DNA of 64,000 nt from Polaribacter sp. Hel_I_88 (lineage in GTDB: Bacteria > Bacteroidota > Bacteroidia > Flavobacteriales > Flavobacteriaceae): positions 1,550,001 to 1,614,000 of the forward strand of contig NZ_JHZZ01000001.1 of assembly GCF_000687935.1 (NCBI RefSeq). The letters are read 5' to 3'. Position numbers and translations under genes: made by a program. The notes under the pieces were generated by a model, which was given only the letters and a program-made list of their open reading frames with translations, was not told the DNA's origin and searched no databases. Shown here in pieces: positions 18,201 through 25,111 of this stretch (positions are counted from its first letter, which is position 1; the number at the start of each line of letters is the position of its first letter).

Positions 18201-18336
18201 AACTTATATTTAAGGAAGGTAATGACTCACTTGGATTTAATCTAATTGATAATTTAGGAAGTAATAGAAAACCTAAAAAGCTTAAAATTAAGTAAGCAAT
18301 AAAAATTTTAAAATAGGAGTTTTTTTTTGAATTCAA
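15208..18336 (-). CDS. RND-family efflux permease (first copy)
   Basis: The protein is about 1042 residues from the TTG at 18336, which places the N-terminus (NSKKNSYFKIF, then a hydrophobic helix) where RND permeases begin; an upstream TTG at 18420 would add 28 residues of poor context, and no ATG is available. The layout is that of the AcrB/CzcA superfamily: TM1, a large periplasmic loop, a block of TM helices (with GISLGLIIDNSIVMIDH), a second loop, and a second TM block. It exports substrates from the periplasm or inner membrane using proton flow. No adaptor or TolC gene is adjacent, so it may borrow those at 24035 and 28123. A truncated copy of its 5' part lies at 20849-21766. Confidence 0.8.
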   Translation of the reverse strand: MNSKKNSYFKIFIAYLILSFLGFLLLPKLSIRLNPSESLPSLNISYNWANASAYATEREVTNILEGGFSVVKGLTKINSKSSKGNGNITLEFNRYTNIDFVRFEIATIIRQLYKKLPEKVSYPTLSVNKPNKENERAFLSFSINAKQSPFAIQETVKNQIEPIIGAIQGVDKTQVYGATPKEFIINYNFQLLKQLSINKQDIITSLQQQFTKQSLGAIFYKKEYITLSINTNNELNWHIPIKKVGERIIYLDDIAKILEQEQETQSYYRVSGKNAITLSIYANKNANTIVLVKRVSEKLQEIQTLLPNGYSIIETYNATEYLETELNKIYERSSYTVLILLLFILLTSKSFKYLLITVISLVANLGIAFLLYYLFKVEIQLYSLAGITISLGLIIDNSIVMIDHIKKQGNRNAFVPILASTLTTVGALSIIYFLDDAYKVNLIDFALVIIINLSVSLFVALFLIPALLEKIPLKPTITNKWKLKFEEKFYTSYQKLLKVLLRFKKIALIFIILIFGIPFFMLPQKIETNTTFFEKAYNNTLGNGWYRENIRPHLDRYLGGSFRLFNYYVFENAYYNRNEETKLYVSASMEKGATVHQMNEAYLAIENYLQQFIEIKQYTSTIYSGDNARMEITFKDAFKESSFPFILKARLVRKVLDLGGIDWNVYGVGNGFSSGGGSNDPVNFTVKAKGYNYDDLNSWADTLKTALEKHPRIQKVLIKENSYWSKKPSFEYLFSLDKEQIALRNSDPSKIYNELKSLTLSKQSDISINIKGKYMPIRLESDNSKTFDLWAIKNTPLDSLHTPIVLKNIAVTSKEREEESVYKENQEYIRLVQFQYTGSAKFGAKFLKTKLEELKLKLPLGYQFESSQNNWFLNDDKNNNYTFLLLLVLVIIYFICAILFESLKQPFIILSVIPISFIGVFLTFYLFDFNFDQGGLASFVLLSGITVNASIFIINGFNKLRKQKPNENYLELYIEAFKQKIFPITLTIISTILGFIPFIKDGQNEVFWFALGAGTIGGLVFSIIGILFYLPLFTLKKRVIQN

Positions 18337-18509
18337 CTTTTTAGTTTTAATAATACAAAATAAGGTTAAAAATTTAAATTTTAGGTAAAAAATTTTATTA
18401 GAATAATTTAAAATGGTCAAACATTACTATAAATAATGTTTTTCTATTCTTTTATAATTTGTAGATTTAGAGGGTGTTTTTTTTTTATAATTTTATTGTA
18501 ATATTAATC

Positions 18510-18527
18510 TTACCTAAAGTTAGGTAA
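18510..18527. promoter_or_regulatory. Palindrome upstream of peptide gene 1
   Basis: The perfect inverted repeat TTACCTAA-AG-TTAGGTAA lies 19 bases before the start of the first peptide gene and between it and the divergent RND gene. It is a candidate operator for one or both. Confidence 0.5.
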
Positions 18528-18545
18528 TTAAAAATTTATTTTATT

Positions 18546-18866
18546 ATGAAGAAAAATTTTTTAAAAGTCTTAATGGTCTTTAGTGCAGTTTTAACTATAA
18601 CTTTATCATTATCTACAATGCAAAATGTAGAAGCATATCCTGGAATAGGAGGCACGTTATCAGCAAGTTGTGGTCAATGGGTTTGTACCGGTAGTTGCGC
18701 AGGTGGCGGAGGTGTGTCCGTAGAATTAACTAAACATGGAGGTATAGAAGCTACGGTTGGTGGGAGTAGTTCAGGTGAGGAATATACTTGGACATCTGGC
18801 ACAGAAAAAAGCTGTGGAGATAATTGGGAATACTGTTCTTGGACTGGTTGTAGACTAGGGGCTTAA
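18546..18866 (+). CDS. NVEALA-like secreted Cys/Gly-rich peptide precursor 1
   Basis: The 106-residue product has a basic N-terminus, a hydrophobic stretch (6-24) and an NVEA motif with a likely signal peptidase cut after Ala30, which matches the short NVEALA-type exported peptides of Bacteroidota. The mature part would be about 76 residues, rich in Gly and Ser with six Cys residues, in SASC, WVC, GSC, KSC, EYC and TGC contexts, which suggests disulfides or modification. It is followed by a hairpin and then a 6-bladed beta-propeller lipoprotein and a CxxC protein, the same order as for peptides 2 and 3 downstream. Role as a toxin, signal or structural peptide is unknown. Confidence 0.7.
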   Translation: MKKNFLKVLMVFSAVLTITLSLSTMQNVEAYPGIGGTLSASCGQWVCTGSCAGGGGVSVELTKHGGIEATVGGSSSGEEYTWTSGTEKSCGDNWEYCSWTGCRLGA

Positions 18867-18874
18867 ATTATCTT

Positions 18875-18916
18875 ATAAATAAGGTGGTTACTAAATTTAT
18901 TAATCATCTTATTTAT
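18875..18916 (+). terminator. Hairpin after peptide gene 1
   Basis: Arms of 16 bases (18875-18890 and 18901-18916) pair fully as RNA with two G-U wobbles around a 10-base loop. The following sequence is only moderately T-rich, so it may be a weak terminator or an mRNA-stabilising 3' end between the peptide gene and the lipoprotein gene at 19009. Confidence 0.55.
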
Positions 18917-19008
18917 TATTAATATCTCCTTTTGTTCAATCAAATAAAACCTCTATAGCAATAAAATTTTTTTAAAAAAAATCTAGAGTTCAAAAATCTC
19001 TTTTCTGT

Positions 19009-20274
19009 ATGCAAAAAATAGTTCAAAAATGGTTGTTTTTATTAATAATTGTAATTTCTTGTTCAAAAGAAAAAACCAATCGACCTAACATAGATCCACC
19101 TAAAATAAATAAAAATGAACTTGTAAATTATAATAAAAACAGTCAAATTGTTAAAATTAAATTAGATCCAAAGAAATCGAAAGATTTAATTGATTTTAAC
19201 AAATATTTTAAATTAGAAAAAATTATAAATTTAGATAACAAAGCAGTTGTTGGAACAATTGATAAAATTCAATTTACTAATAATAAAATTATTATTTTTG
19301 ATAGAAAAAATACAGAGCAACTTTATTGTTATGATTTATATGGGAACTTAATATGGGAATTTAAAAATAAAGGTGGAGGACCAAATGAATATGTAAGACT
19401 TAAAGATTTTGATATAGACACTAAACAAAAAACTGTTGATATTTGGGACAGTAGAGGTCTAAAAGTATTAAAAATTGATATCGAAACAGGAAATTTAAAA
19501 GGAACAGAAAAAGTCCATACTTTTGGTCAAGAAATGGTAACATATAAAAATATTAAATATTTTTATAATATAGGAGGTGGATTTTCAGATTCGTTGTGTT
19601 TTAAGTTAATTGGTGTAAATAATCAAAATCAAGTTGTTAGTAGATTATTACCCTATGAAAAAATAGATTTTACTAAAAACTCATACTCAATAAGAAGTTT
19701 AAATTCTAGTTTTAATAAGAACTCTTTAATGTTCAGCGAAATTTTAAATGACACAATTTATGAATTGAAAAATGACGAGTTAAAAGCTAGTTATTTAGTA
19801 GATTTCTCAAATTATGGAGTAAATGTTAAAGAAATAAAAAATGATAAGTTCATAGAAAATTCACCTATATTAAAAAATAAAATAATTAATTTCTCAGATA
19901 AAATAGTTTTTAATGATGATTACTTAATATTTAACTATCCTTTTAAAAGTAATTCAGATAGATATGAAACTTTTAGAACAGTTTTGTATAACAGAGTTTC
20001 TAGAGAAATCATTCATTTCAGAAGAATTATTAATTCTCCCTTAACTTTGACAAAATCTGAACAAATTATTTTTGAAAATTTTGATTCTAATGATAACTTG
20101 GTTCAAATTATAGATCCAATGATTTTTAATGAGGCAAGGCAACGAATAAAGAATGGAGTTGTTAGTGAAGAAGACATTAAATTGTTTAAAAATAAAAAAC
20201 CAGAATTATATAATTTAATAACTAATTCTAATGAATATTCTAATCCCATACTAGCATTTTATAAACTTAAATAA
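19009..20274 (+). CDS. 6-bladed beta-propeller lipoprotein 1
   Basis: The 421-residue product begins with a lipoprotein signal (lipobox VISC). The body has repeated four-stranded blades and the GGGPNEY signature (near residues 122-130), the GxGPxEY motif seen in Bacteroidota 6-bladed beta-propeller proteins of the DUF4934/DUF5128 type, which are often found next to NVEALA peptide genes. It would be anchored in a membrane facing the periplasm or the surface. It lies 143 bases after peptide gene 1 and 1 base before the CxxC protein gene. A role in handling or exporting the peptide is inferred from the conserved gene order, which recurs at 22009-23996. Confidence 0.7.
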   Translation: MQKIVQKWLFLLIIVISCSKEKTNRPNIDPPKINKNELVNYNKNSQIVKIKLDPKKSKDLIDFNKYFKLEKIINLDNKAVVGTIDKIQFTNNKIIIFDRKNTEQLYCYDLYGNLIWEFKNKGGGPNEYVRLKDFDIDTKQKTVDIWDSRGLKVLKIDIETGNLKGTEKVHTFGQEMVTYKNIKYFYNIGGGFSDSLCFKLIGVNNQNQVVSRLLPYEKIDFTKNSYSIRSLNSSFNKNSLMFSEILNDTIYELKNDELKASYLVDFSNYGVNVKEIKNDKFIENSPILKNKIINFSDKIVFNDDYLIFNYPFKSNSDRYETFRTVLYNRVSREIIHFRRIINSPLTLTKSEQIIFENFDSNDNLVQIIDPMIFNEARQRIKNGVVSEEDIKLFKNKKPELYNLITNSNEYSNPILAFYKLK

Positions 20275-20275
20275 A

Positions 20276-20842
20276 ATGAACCGTAAAAAATTACTAATAT
20301 TTTTATTTTTCATATTACCTTTATTATTTTTTATATACAAAACAAATGTTTTGAAAGTTAAAATACCAGAAGAATTAAAAGAATTAGTTAAATACACAAC
20401 AGAAATAGAAAAAAAAACAAATGGCTCAACTTTCTCCAATTCAAAAATTGAAGATTTTAATGGAAATTTTTTAAGTTTAATTGATATTAATCAAATGAAT
20501 AAAAAACTTTTCTTTTATTATAATAAAGAATTACATTGTAAACAATGCGTTGACCAGACTATACGGATTTTAAAGGAAGAGTTATCAAAAGAACAATTAA
20601 ATAATCAATTAGTAATTTTAATTAAATTTACTTCTAAAAAAGAATTTAATAACTTCAAAAGACTAAATTTACTTCAAAATATTACGGTTTTTAAAATGGA
20701 TAATGAAAAAATAAATCTTCCAATTGGAGATACTGGTTTGCCATTTTTTTTAAAATTAGATGAAAATTTAAAAGTACAAAATTCACATATAGTAATACAA
20801 GAGTTACCAGAACTAACTAAGAAGTATATAGCAGATTTTTAG
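20276..20842 (+). CDS. Anchored thioredoxin-like CxxC protein 1
   Basis: The 188-residue product has an N-terminal hydrophobic anchor (about 5-22), then a thioredoxin-like layout: a strand ending in LFFYYN, the HCKQCVDQ active-site CxxC, an alternating helix/strand region, and a TGLPFFL segment where thioredoxins have the cis-proline. It is predicted to face the periplasm. It starts 1 base after the beta-propeller stop. Together with the Cys-containing peptides nearby, it may form, break or shuffle their disulfides. The counterpart in the second set is at 23568-23996. The thioredoxin fold is inferred from motif order rather than strong overall similarity. Confidence 0.6.
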   Translation: MNRKKLLIFLFFILPLLFFIYKTNVLKVKIPEELKELVKYTTEIEKKTNGSTFSNSKIEDFNGNFLSLIDINQMNKKLFFYYNKELHCKQCVDQTIRILKEELSKEQLNNQLVILIKFTSKKEFNNFKRLNLLQNITVFKMDNEKINLPIGDTGLPFFLKLDENLKVQNSHIVIQELPELTKKYIADF

Positions 20843-20848
20843 TTTTGG

Positions 20849-21766
20849 CTAAATATGTACTTCTCGCAATTTTTCACTTATTCTTTTTGCCAACACAATT
20901 GTATTTGCGTTTTTAGTAGCATAAATAGATAAATTAATAGCATTCTTACCATTTACCCTATAATAACTTTGTGTTTCTTGTTTTTGTTCTAAAATTTTTG
21001 CAATATCATCTAAATAAATAATTCTTTCTTCTACCTTTTTTATTGGAATATGGCAATTTAGTTCATTACTTGTTTTGATAGATAAAGTAATATATTCTTT
21101 TTTATAAAAAATGGATCCTAAACTTTCTTTAGTAAATTGTTGTTGTAAAGTAGTAATAATGTCTTGCTTATTTATAGACAGTTGCTTTAGTAATTGAAAA
21201 TTATAATTAATAATAAATTCCTTTGAAGTTGAGCCAAATTCTTGAGTTTTATCTACGCCCTGTATTGCACCAATAATTGGTTCTATTTGGTTTTTTACCG
21301 TTTCCTGAATTGCAAATGGACTTTGTTTTGCATTAATGCTAAAAGACAAAAAAGCACTTTCATTCTCGTTATTGGGTTTATTTACACTTATAATTGGATA
21401 ACTAACTTTTTCTGGAAGTTTTTTATAAAGCTGTCTAATAATGGTTGCAATTTCAAAACGTACAAGGTCTACATTTGTATATTTACTAAATTCTAAAGTT
21501 ATATTACCATTTCCTGTAGAAGATTTAGAGTTAATTTTGGTTAACCCTTTAACAACACTAAAACCACCTTCTAAAATATTTGTTACCTCCCTTTCTGTAG
21601 TATATGCTGATGCCTTTACCCAATTGTAACTTACGTTTAAAGAAGGTAATGACTCGCTTGGATTTAATCTAATTGATAATTTAGGAAGTAATAGAAACCC
21701 TAAAAAGCTTAAAATTAAGAAAGTAATAGAAATTTTAAAATAAGAGTTTTTTTTGAGCTCAAATAA
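20849..21766 (-). pseudogene. 5' fragment of duplicated RND permease gene
   Basis: The minus strand carries an open but ATG-less frame closely matching the first 300 residues of the RND protein at 15208-18336; many positions are identical (for instance NPSESLPSLN and KQSPFAIQETVKNQIEP). The match breaks off after SEKLRE and ends at a stop at 20849, so about 70% of the gene is missing. At the start, the A run has 8 rather than 9 bases compared with the intact gene, which puts the TTG start out of frame behind a TAG. It is therefore very likely not translated. The copy shows that the locus has duplicated and decayed between the two peptide sets. Confidence 0.85.
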
Positions 21767-21952
21767 CTATTTTTAGTAAAAAAATTAAAAAATAGATACC
21801 AATTTACAAAATAACATAGCAAGTCAAACTAAATTCTATTAACAAATTACAACATAAAGGTAAAACCTTATTTTTAATAAGGCTTAGCATTTAAAACTGC
21901 AAGCCTAAAAATTAGTCAATATAAATTTATATTACATTTATATTTTAATAAT

Positions 21953-21978
21953 TATACCCCATTAGTTAATGAGGTATA
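21953..21978. promoter_or_regulatory. Dyad upstream of peptide genes 2 and 3
   Basis: An inverted repeat with arms TTATACCCCATTA and TAATGAGGTATA (12 of 13 positions paired, one mismatch, 21959/21972; GT at the centre) ends 30 bases before the peptide 2 start. It is a candidate operator. Confidence 0.5.
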
Positions 21979-22008
21979 GCAATGTTTAACCGTATAAATT
22001 TAATTGAA

Positions 22009-22215
22009 ATGAAAAAAAAAATCTTTTTGCTTGCGTTCTTAGCTGTAGTTATGCTGAGTGCATCATCATCAACAGTTGAGAATTCAATCGCTCAAGAACC
22101 ATCTCCTACAATAGAATCTAAAGGATATTTTCTGTGGTGGGGAGGGTTTGATTGTATGGGGCTAGGCGATATTCGCTGTTATTATCCAAATCCAGTAATT
22201 ACAGAAGCTCCTTAA
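22009..22215 (+). CDS. NVEALA-like secreted peptide precursor 2
   Basis: I chose the ATG at 22009 over the upstream one at 21982 because it yields an MKKK start like the other two precursors. The 68-residue product has a hydrophobic core (5-18) and a VENSIA motif with a likely signal peptidase cut after Ala28, leaving a mature peptide of about 40 residues. The mature part has two Trp, a CX7C pair (Cys in FDCMGLGD and IRCYYP) and the ending YPNPVITEAP. The next gene encodes a peptide with the same C-terminal design, so the two are paralogues made together. Its position 5' of a beta-propeller/CxxC/HlyD-RND-TolC operon suggests it is exported by that machine. Confidence 0.75.
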   Translation: MKKKIFLLAFLAVVMLSASSSTVENSIAQEPSPTIESKGYFLWWGGFDCMGLGDIRCYYPNPVITEAP

Positions 22216-22231
22216 TAATTTAAAACTATAT

Positions 22232-22441
22232 ATGATGAAAAAAATGAAAAAAAAATTAATTATCTTAAGTTTTTTGTGTTCTATAATTTTTAGCTTCTCA
22301 AAAACAGAAGAGGCTAACGCTGAATGGTCAAATGGTGGTATGCGTTATGATCCAGAACAAGGAACCTCTTGGTTTGAATGTTTAGGTACAGGAATTACAA
22401 TTTGTTTCTATCCAGACCCAGTAATTACAGAAGCTCCCTAA
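22232..22441 (+). CDS. NVEALA-like secreted peptide precursor 3
   Basis: The 69-residue product starts 16 bases after precursor 2. It has a Lys-rich start, a hydrophobic core (9-23) and a TEEANA motif with a likely cut after Ala30, leaving about 39 residues. The mature part keeps the CX7C pair (FECLGTGI, ICFYP) and ends in YPDPVITEAP, identical in its last seven residues to precursor 2, while the N-terminal half differs. Conservation of the C-terminal half marks it as the functional or recognised part. A strong terminator follows at once. The pair resembles two-peptide systems, but whether both are needed is unknown. Confidence 0.75.
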   Translation: MMKKMKKKLIILSFLCSIIFSFSKTEEANAEWSNGGMRYDPEQGTSWFECLGTGITICFYPDPVITEAP

Positions 22442-22456
22442 AAAGAGAATTAAAAC

Positions 22457-22488
22457 AAATAGTCCTTTTTTCAAAAAGGACTATTTTT
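22457..22488 (+). terminator. Terminator between peptide genes and export operon
   Basis: Arms AAATAGTCCTTTTT (22457-22470) and AAAAAGGACTATTT (22473-22486) are perfectly complementary with only TC between them, followed by T residues. The next ATG is at 22502, so partial read-through would give abundant peptide mRNA and less of the export operon. Confidence 0.8.
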
Positions 22489-22501
22489 ATATCTATGTAC
22501 A

Positions 22502-23620
22502 ATGAAAAAATTAAATTTTATTCTAATTCTAATTCTAATTTTTAGTGCTTGTAATACCTCTAAGAAAAGTGATTCCAAAGAATTGATCAATAATCTTAAT
22601 TTAAAAATTATTGATTCAATAATAATAAGCAAACCGAATATTTTTTTCCAAGATAGAATCGGAGATAATTTACTCTTAACCAACTATGTGAATTCAGAAA
22701 TTCATATTTTTAATATTAGAAAACATATTCTTAGTAGTTTTACAAAACAAGGAAGCGCATTCGATGAATATCGTCGTACTATAAGAGGTAATTTGAAATT
22801 TTTGAATGACTCTGTATTGGGAGTTGGTAATATTAAAGGGATAAAAAAATATAATTTTCAAGGTGATTTCCTCGGGAATATAAGTATTAATAATAAAAAT
22901 ACTTTTGCTCCTCTTGTAAATTTTAAACTGTATAAAAATCTATTAACTTGTCTTCGCACATTTCAGGGTGATCCTTCAAAAAAGAAATTCTATGAGAATA
23001 AGCAGCAAGTCTTATTAACTAAAGATTTGAATACTTCTGAAGAAAATAGCTATGCAAATTTTCCAACAAATGAAAGTGACTTATCTAACAAAACTCACTA
23101 CTATAACTATATTTATGATTTTTATTCTACTGCAAATGATAGTATTTATTCTTTTGTAAATTCTAACGATGCAAATATTTTTGATTATAATGTTTTAAGT
23201 GGTCAATTAATATCACACAAGAAATTGGATTTAGATAAATATAATCCGTTATCAATCGAATTTGGTAAACTTCCTAGTAACCAAGAACGGTTCACAAATC
23301 TCTTTATTGGCGGAGCTATAAGGGGTTATTTCAGAAAAGATAACAAAGAAATAATTCTTTACAGTGAAGGATTAAATAAAGAAGATGTAATATCTTTTTA
23401 CAAAGAGAACAGCTCTTATGATGTGCCAGATCCAATCTATTGGATTTCTGTTTTGGATAAAAGAAAAAAGACTACAAATGATTTTAAAATTCCTAAGAAA
23501 ATAGGGAGTTTAGTTCATATGATATCAAATGATAAATTAATGTTTAGAAAAAATAAAAATTATCTAGATGAACAAAAAGGTATTACGACATTTTATTACG
23601 TTCAAGTTATTTATAATTAG
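22502..23620 (+). CDS. 6-bladed beta-propeller lipoprotein 2
   Basis: The 372-residue lipoprotein has a signal ending in the lipobox FSAC. The body has the same beta-propeller layout as the protein at 19009-20274, with GSAFDEY (near residue 85) at the place of GxGPxEY, so the motif is degenerate but positioned alike. It follows peptides 2 and 3 across a terminator and overlaps the next gene by 53 bases, as part of a five-gene operon that ends with TolC. It is presumably membrane-anchored and faces the periplasm. The repetition of peptide, propeller and CxxC genes suggests a dedicated partner of the peptides; its biochemical role is unknown. Confidence 0.7.
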   Translation: MKKLNFILILILIFSACNTSKKSDSKELINNLNLKIIDSIIISKPNIFFQDRIGDNLLLTNYVNSEIHIFNIRKHILSSFTKQGSAFDEYRRTIRGNLKFLNDSVLGVGNIKGIKKYNFQGDFLGNISINNKNTFAPLVNFKLYKNLLTCLRTFQGDPSKKKFYENKQQVLLTKDLNTSEENSYANFPTNESDLSNKTHYYNYIYDFYSTANDSIYSFVNSNDANIFDYNVLSGQLISHKKLDLDKYNPLSIEFGKLPSNQERFTNLFIGGAIRGYFRKDNKEIILYSEGLNKEDVISFYKENSSYDVPDPIYWISVLDKRKKTTNDFKIPKKIGSLVHMISNDKLMFRKNKNYLDEQKGITTFYYVQVIYN

Positions 23621-23996
23621 TACTTTTGTTATATTGCTACTATCTTGTACTAACAATAGTTTAGAAGAAAAGATCATAGATATTATGGAATCAGAGTTAA
23701 GTAGCATAAAAAACTATGATAATAACAAAATAATTATAATTTTATCTGATAAAAATTGTTACAGTTGTTTTTATAATTATGAGAATATTGAGGCAGATAA
23801 GTATGTAGCATTTTATTATTCTGATAACCCATTATTTTTGAAAAAAATAAAAAAAATAAATAATAAAATTAAATGGAATCCCATTAAAAATAAAAATGTT
23901 TTAGATTTACTTTTTAAATTTAATAATCATTCTTTCGGGCCATATAATTTTATTTTTGAAAAAAATAAAATAAAATTTATTAATACTATAAACTAA
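23568..23996 (+). CDS. Small CxxC lipoprotein, thioredoxin-like 2
   Basis: The 142-residue product starts at the ATG at 23568, overlapping the upstream gene by 53 bases in another frame. It has a lipoprotein signal (lipobox LLSC) and a SDKNCYSCFYNY motif, a CxxC placed after a beta strand as in thioredoxins. It is shorter than its counterpart at 20276-20842 and lacks a clear cis-Pro strand, so it may be a minimal or diverged version. Being tethered to a membrane beside Cys-containing peptides suggests redox handling. Confidence in the coding call is good because of the signal peptide and operon position, but moderate for the fold. Confidence 0.6.
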   Translation: MNKKVLRHFITFKLFIISTFVILLLSCTNNSLEEKIIDIMESELSSIKNYDNNKIIIILSDKNCYSCFYNYENIEADKYVAFYYSDNPLFLKKIKKINNKIKWNPIKNKNVLDLLFKFNNHSFGPYNFIFEKNKIKFINTIN

Positions 23997-24034
23997 AGTA
24001 AATAATATTTGCTTTTATTCATTATATTCATAAT

Positions 24035-25102
24035 ATGCGATTTTACTTATTATTACTTATTTTTTTTTTAAATTCTTGTGTTAATCAAAGTGAAAAAAAA
24101 ATAATTGATGGTAATGAATCTAAAGTAGTGATTAATGATGCTACAGTCGATGTTGCAGTATCTACAATCTCCATGCATCATTTTATGTCGAAACTACTTT
24201 TGAATGGTAAGATAGTTACCAATCAAAAGAATGATTTATTTTTTCGAATAAATGAAAAAATAACTAAACTCAATATAGAGAATGGTCAAAAAATTAATAA
24301 AAACCAAAAACTAGCTTCATTAGAAAATAGTTTATTAAGAAACAATGTTGAAAAAGCAAAAATAGAATTAAGAAAAGTTGAAAATAAATTATCAGAAGAA
24401 AAAATAAATTATGGTCAAGAAAACATTACACTAGATATTATTAATAAATTAAAAATTAAAAATGGTTTTTTAGAAGCTATAAATAAACTAGAAAGAGCCC
24501 AAATAGAATATGAGCAAACAATATTAAAAGCTCCATTTTCTGGTGTTATTGCTAATTTAGAAAAAAAAGAAGGTGATTTTATAACAACATCTGATGTACT
24601 TTGTACTTTAATTAACCCAGATAATTTAGAGGTTTCCTTTTCAGTTTTAGAGAATGAATTTCAGTTCGTTTTTAAAGGACAAGACGTGGAGATACACTCT
24701 TTTGTAAATAAAGGGGAATTTTTAAAAGGCACCATAACTGAAATAAATCCGTTGGTTGATAAAAATGGTTTAATTAAAATTAAAGCCAAAGTTTTAAGTA
24801 AAAAAACCAATTTATTAGATGGTATGAATGTTAAAATTTTTATCAATAAGTCTTTAAAAGATGTTATTGTGATACCAAAAGAAGCATTGGTTTTACGATC
24901 AAATAGGCAAGTTGTTTTTACCCTAGAAAAAGGATTGGCAAAATGGAATTATGTAGAAGTGGCTGGAGAAAATAATAATAGTTATGCAATTAAAAAAGGC
25001 TTAAAAGTTTCGGACACTATTATAGTTTCAGATAATTTAAATTTATCTCACGATGCAAAAGTTAATACTACTTTTATTGATAAAGAAATAAATATAAAAT
25101 AA
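24035..25102 (+). CDS. HlyD/AcrA-like membrane fusion lipoprotein
   Basis: The 355-residue adaptor has a lipoprotein signal (lipobox LNSC). It shows a split lipoyl/barrel-sandwich domain (about 60-90 and 165-190: KLNIENGQKINKNQKLASLEN and ILKAPFSGVIANLEKKEGD), a short alpha-helical hairpin between the halves, a beta-barrel domain (about 190-270) and a C-terminal membrane-proximal domain. The hairpin is short compared with AcrA. It links the inner-membrane RND pump to the outer-membrane channel. The next gene starts 9 bases later and encodes the RND permease, followed by TolC, giving a complete tripartite exporter. Confidence 0.85.
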   Translation: MRFYLLLLIFFLNSCVNQSEKKIIDGNESKVVINDATVDVAVSTISMHHFMSKLLLNGKIVTNQKNDLFFRINEKITKLNIENGQKINKNQKLASLENSLLRNNVEKAKIELRKVENKLSEEKINYGQENITLDIINKLKIKNGFLEAINKLERAQIEYEQTILKAPFSGVIANLEKKEGDFITTSDVLCTLINPDNLEVSFSVLENEFQFVFKGQDVEIHSFVNKGEFLKGTITEINPLVDKNGLIKIKAKVLSKKTNLLDGMNVKIFINKSLKDVIVIPKEALVLRSNRQVVFTLEKGLAKWNYVEVAGENNNSYAIKKGLKVSDTIIVSDNLNLSHDAKVNTTFIDKEINIK

Positions 25103-25111
25103 ATAGAAACT

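Noticed and set aside
15208..18420. Start of the first RND gene at the TTG at 18420
   Set aside because: It adds 28 residues without family likeness; the TTG at 18336 places the first helix as usual, and the truncated copy has a matching TTG region.
9256..21978. Treating all dyads in the window as one operator family
   Set aside because: Their cores and spacings differ (TTAA centre, AG centre, GT centre), so a shared regulator cannot be argued from sequence alone.
21982..22008. Longer start of precursor 2 at 21982
   Set aside because: The internal ATG at 22009 gives an MKKK start and signal peptide matching the other two precursors.
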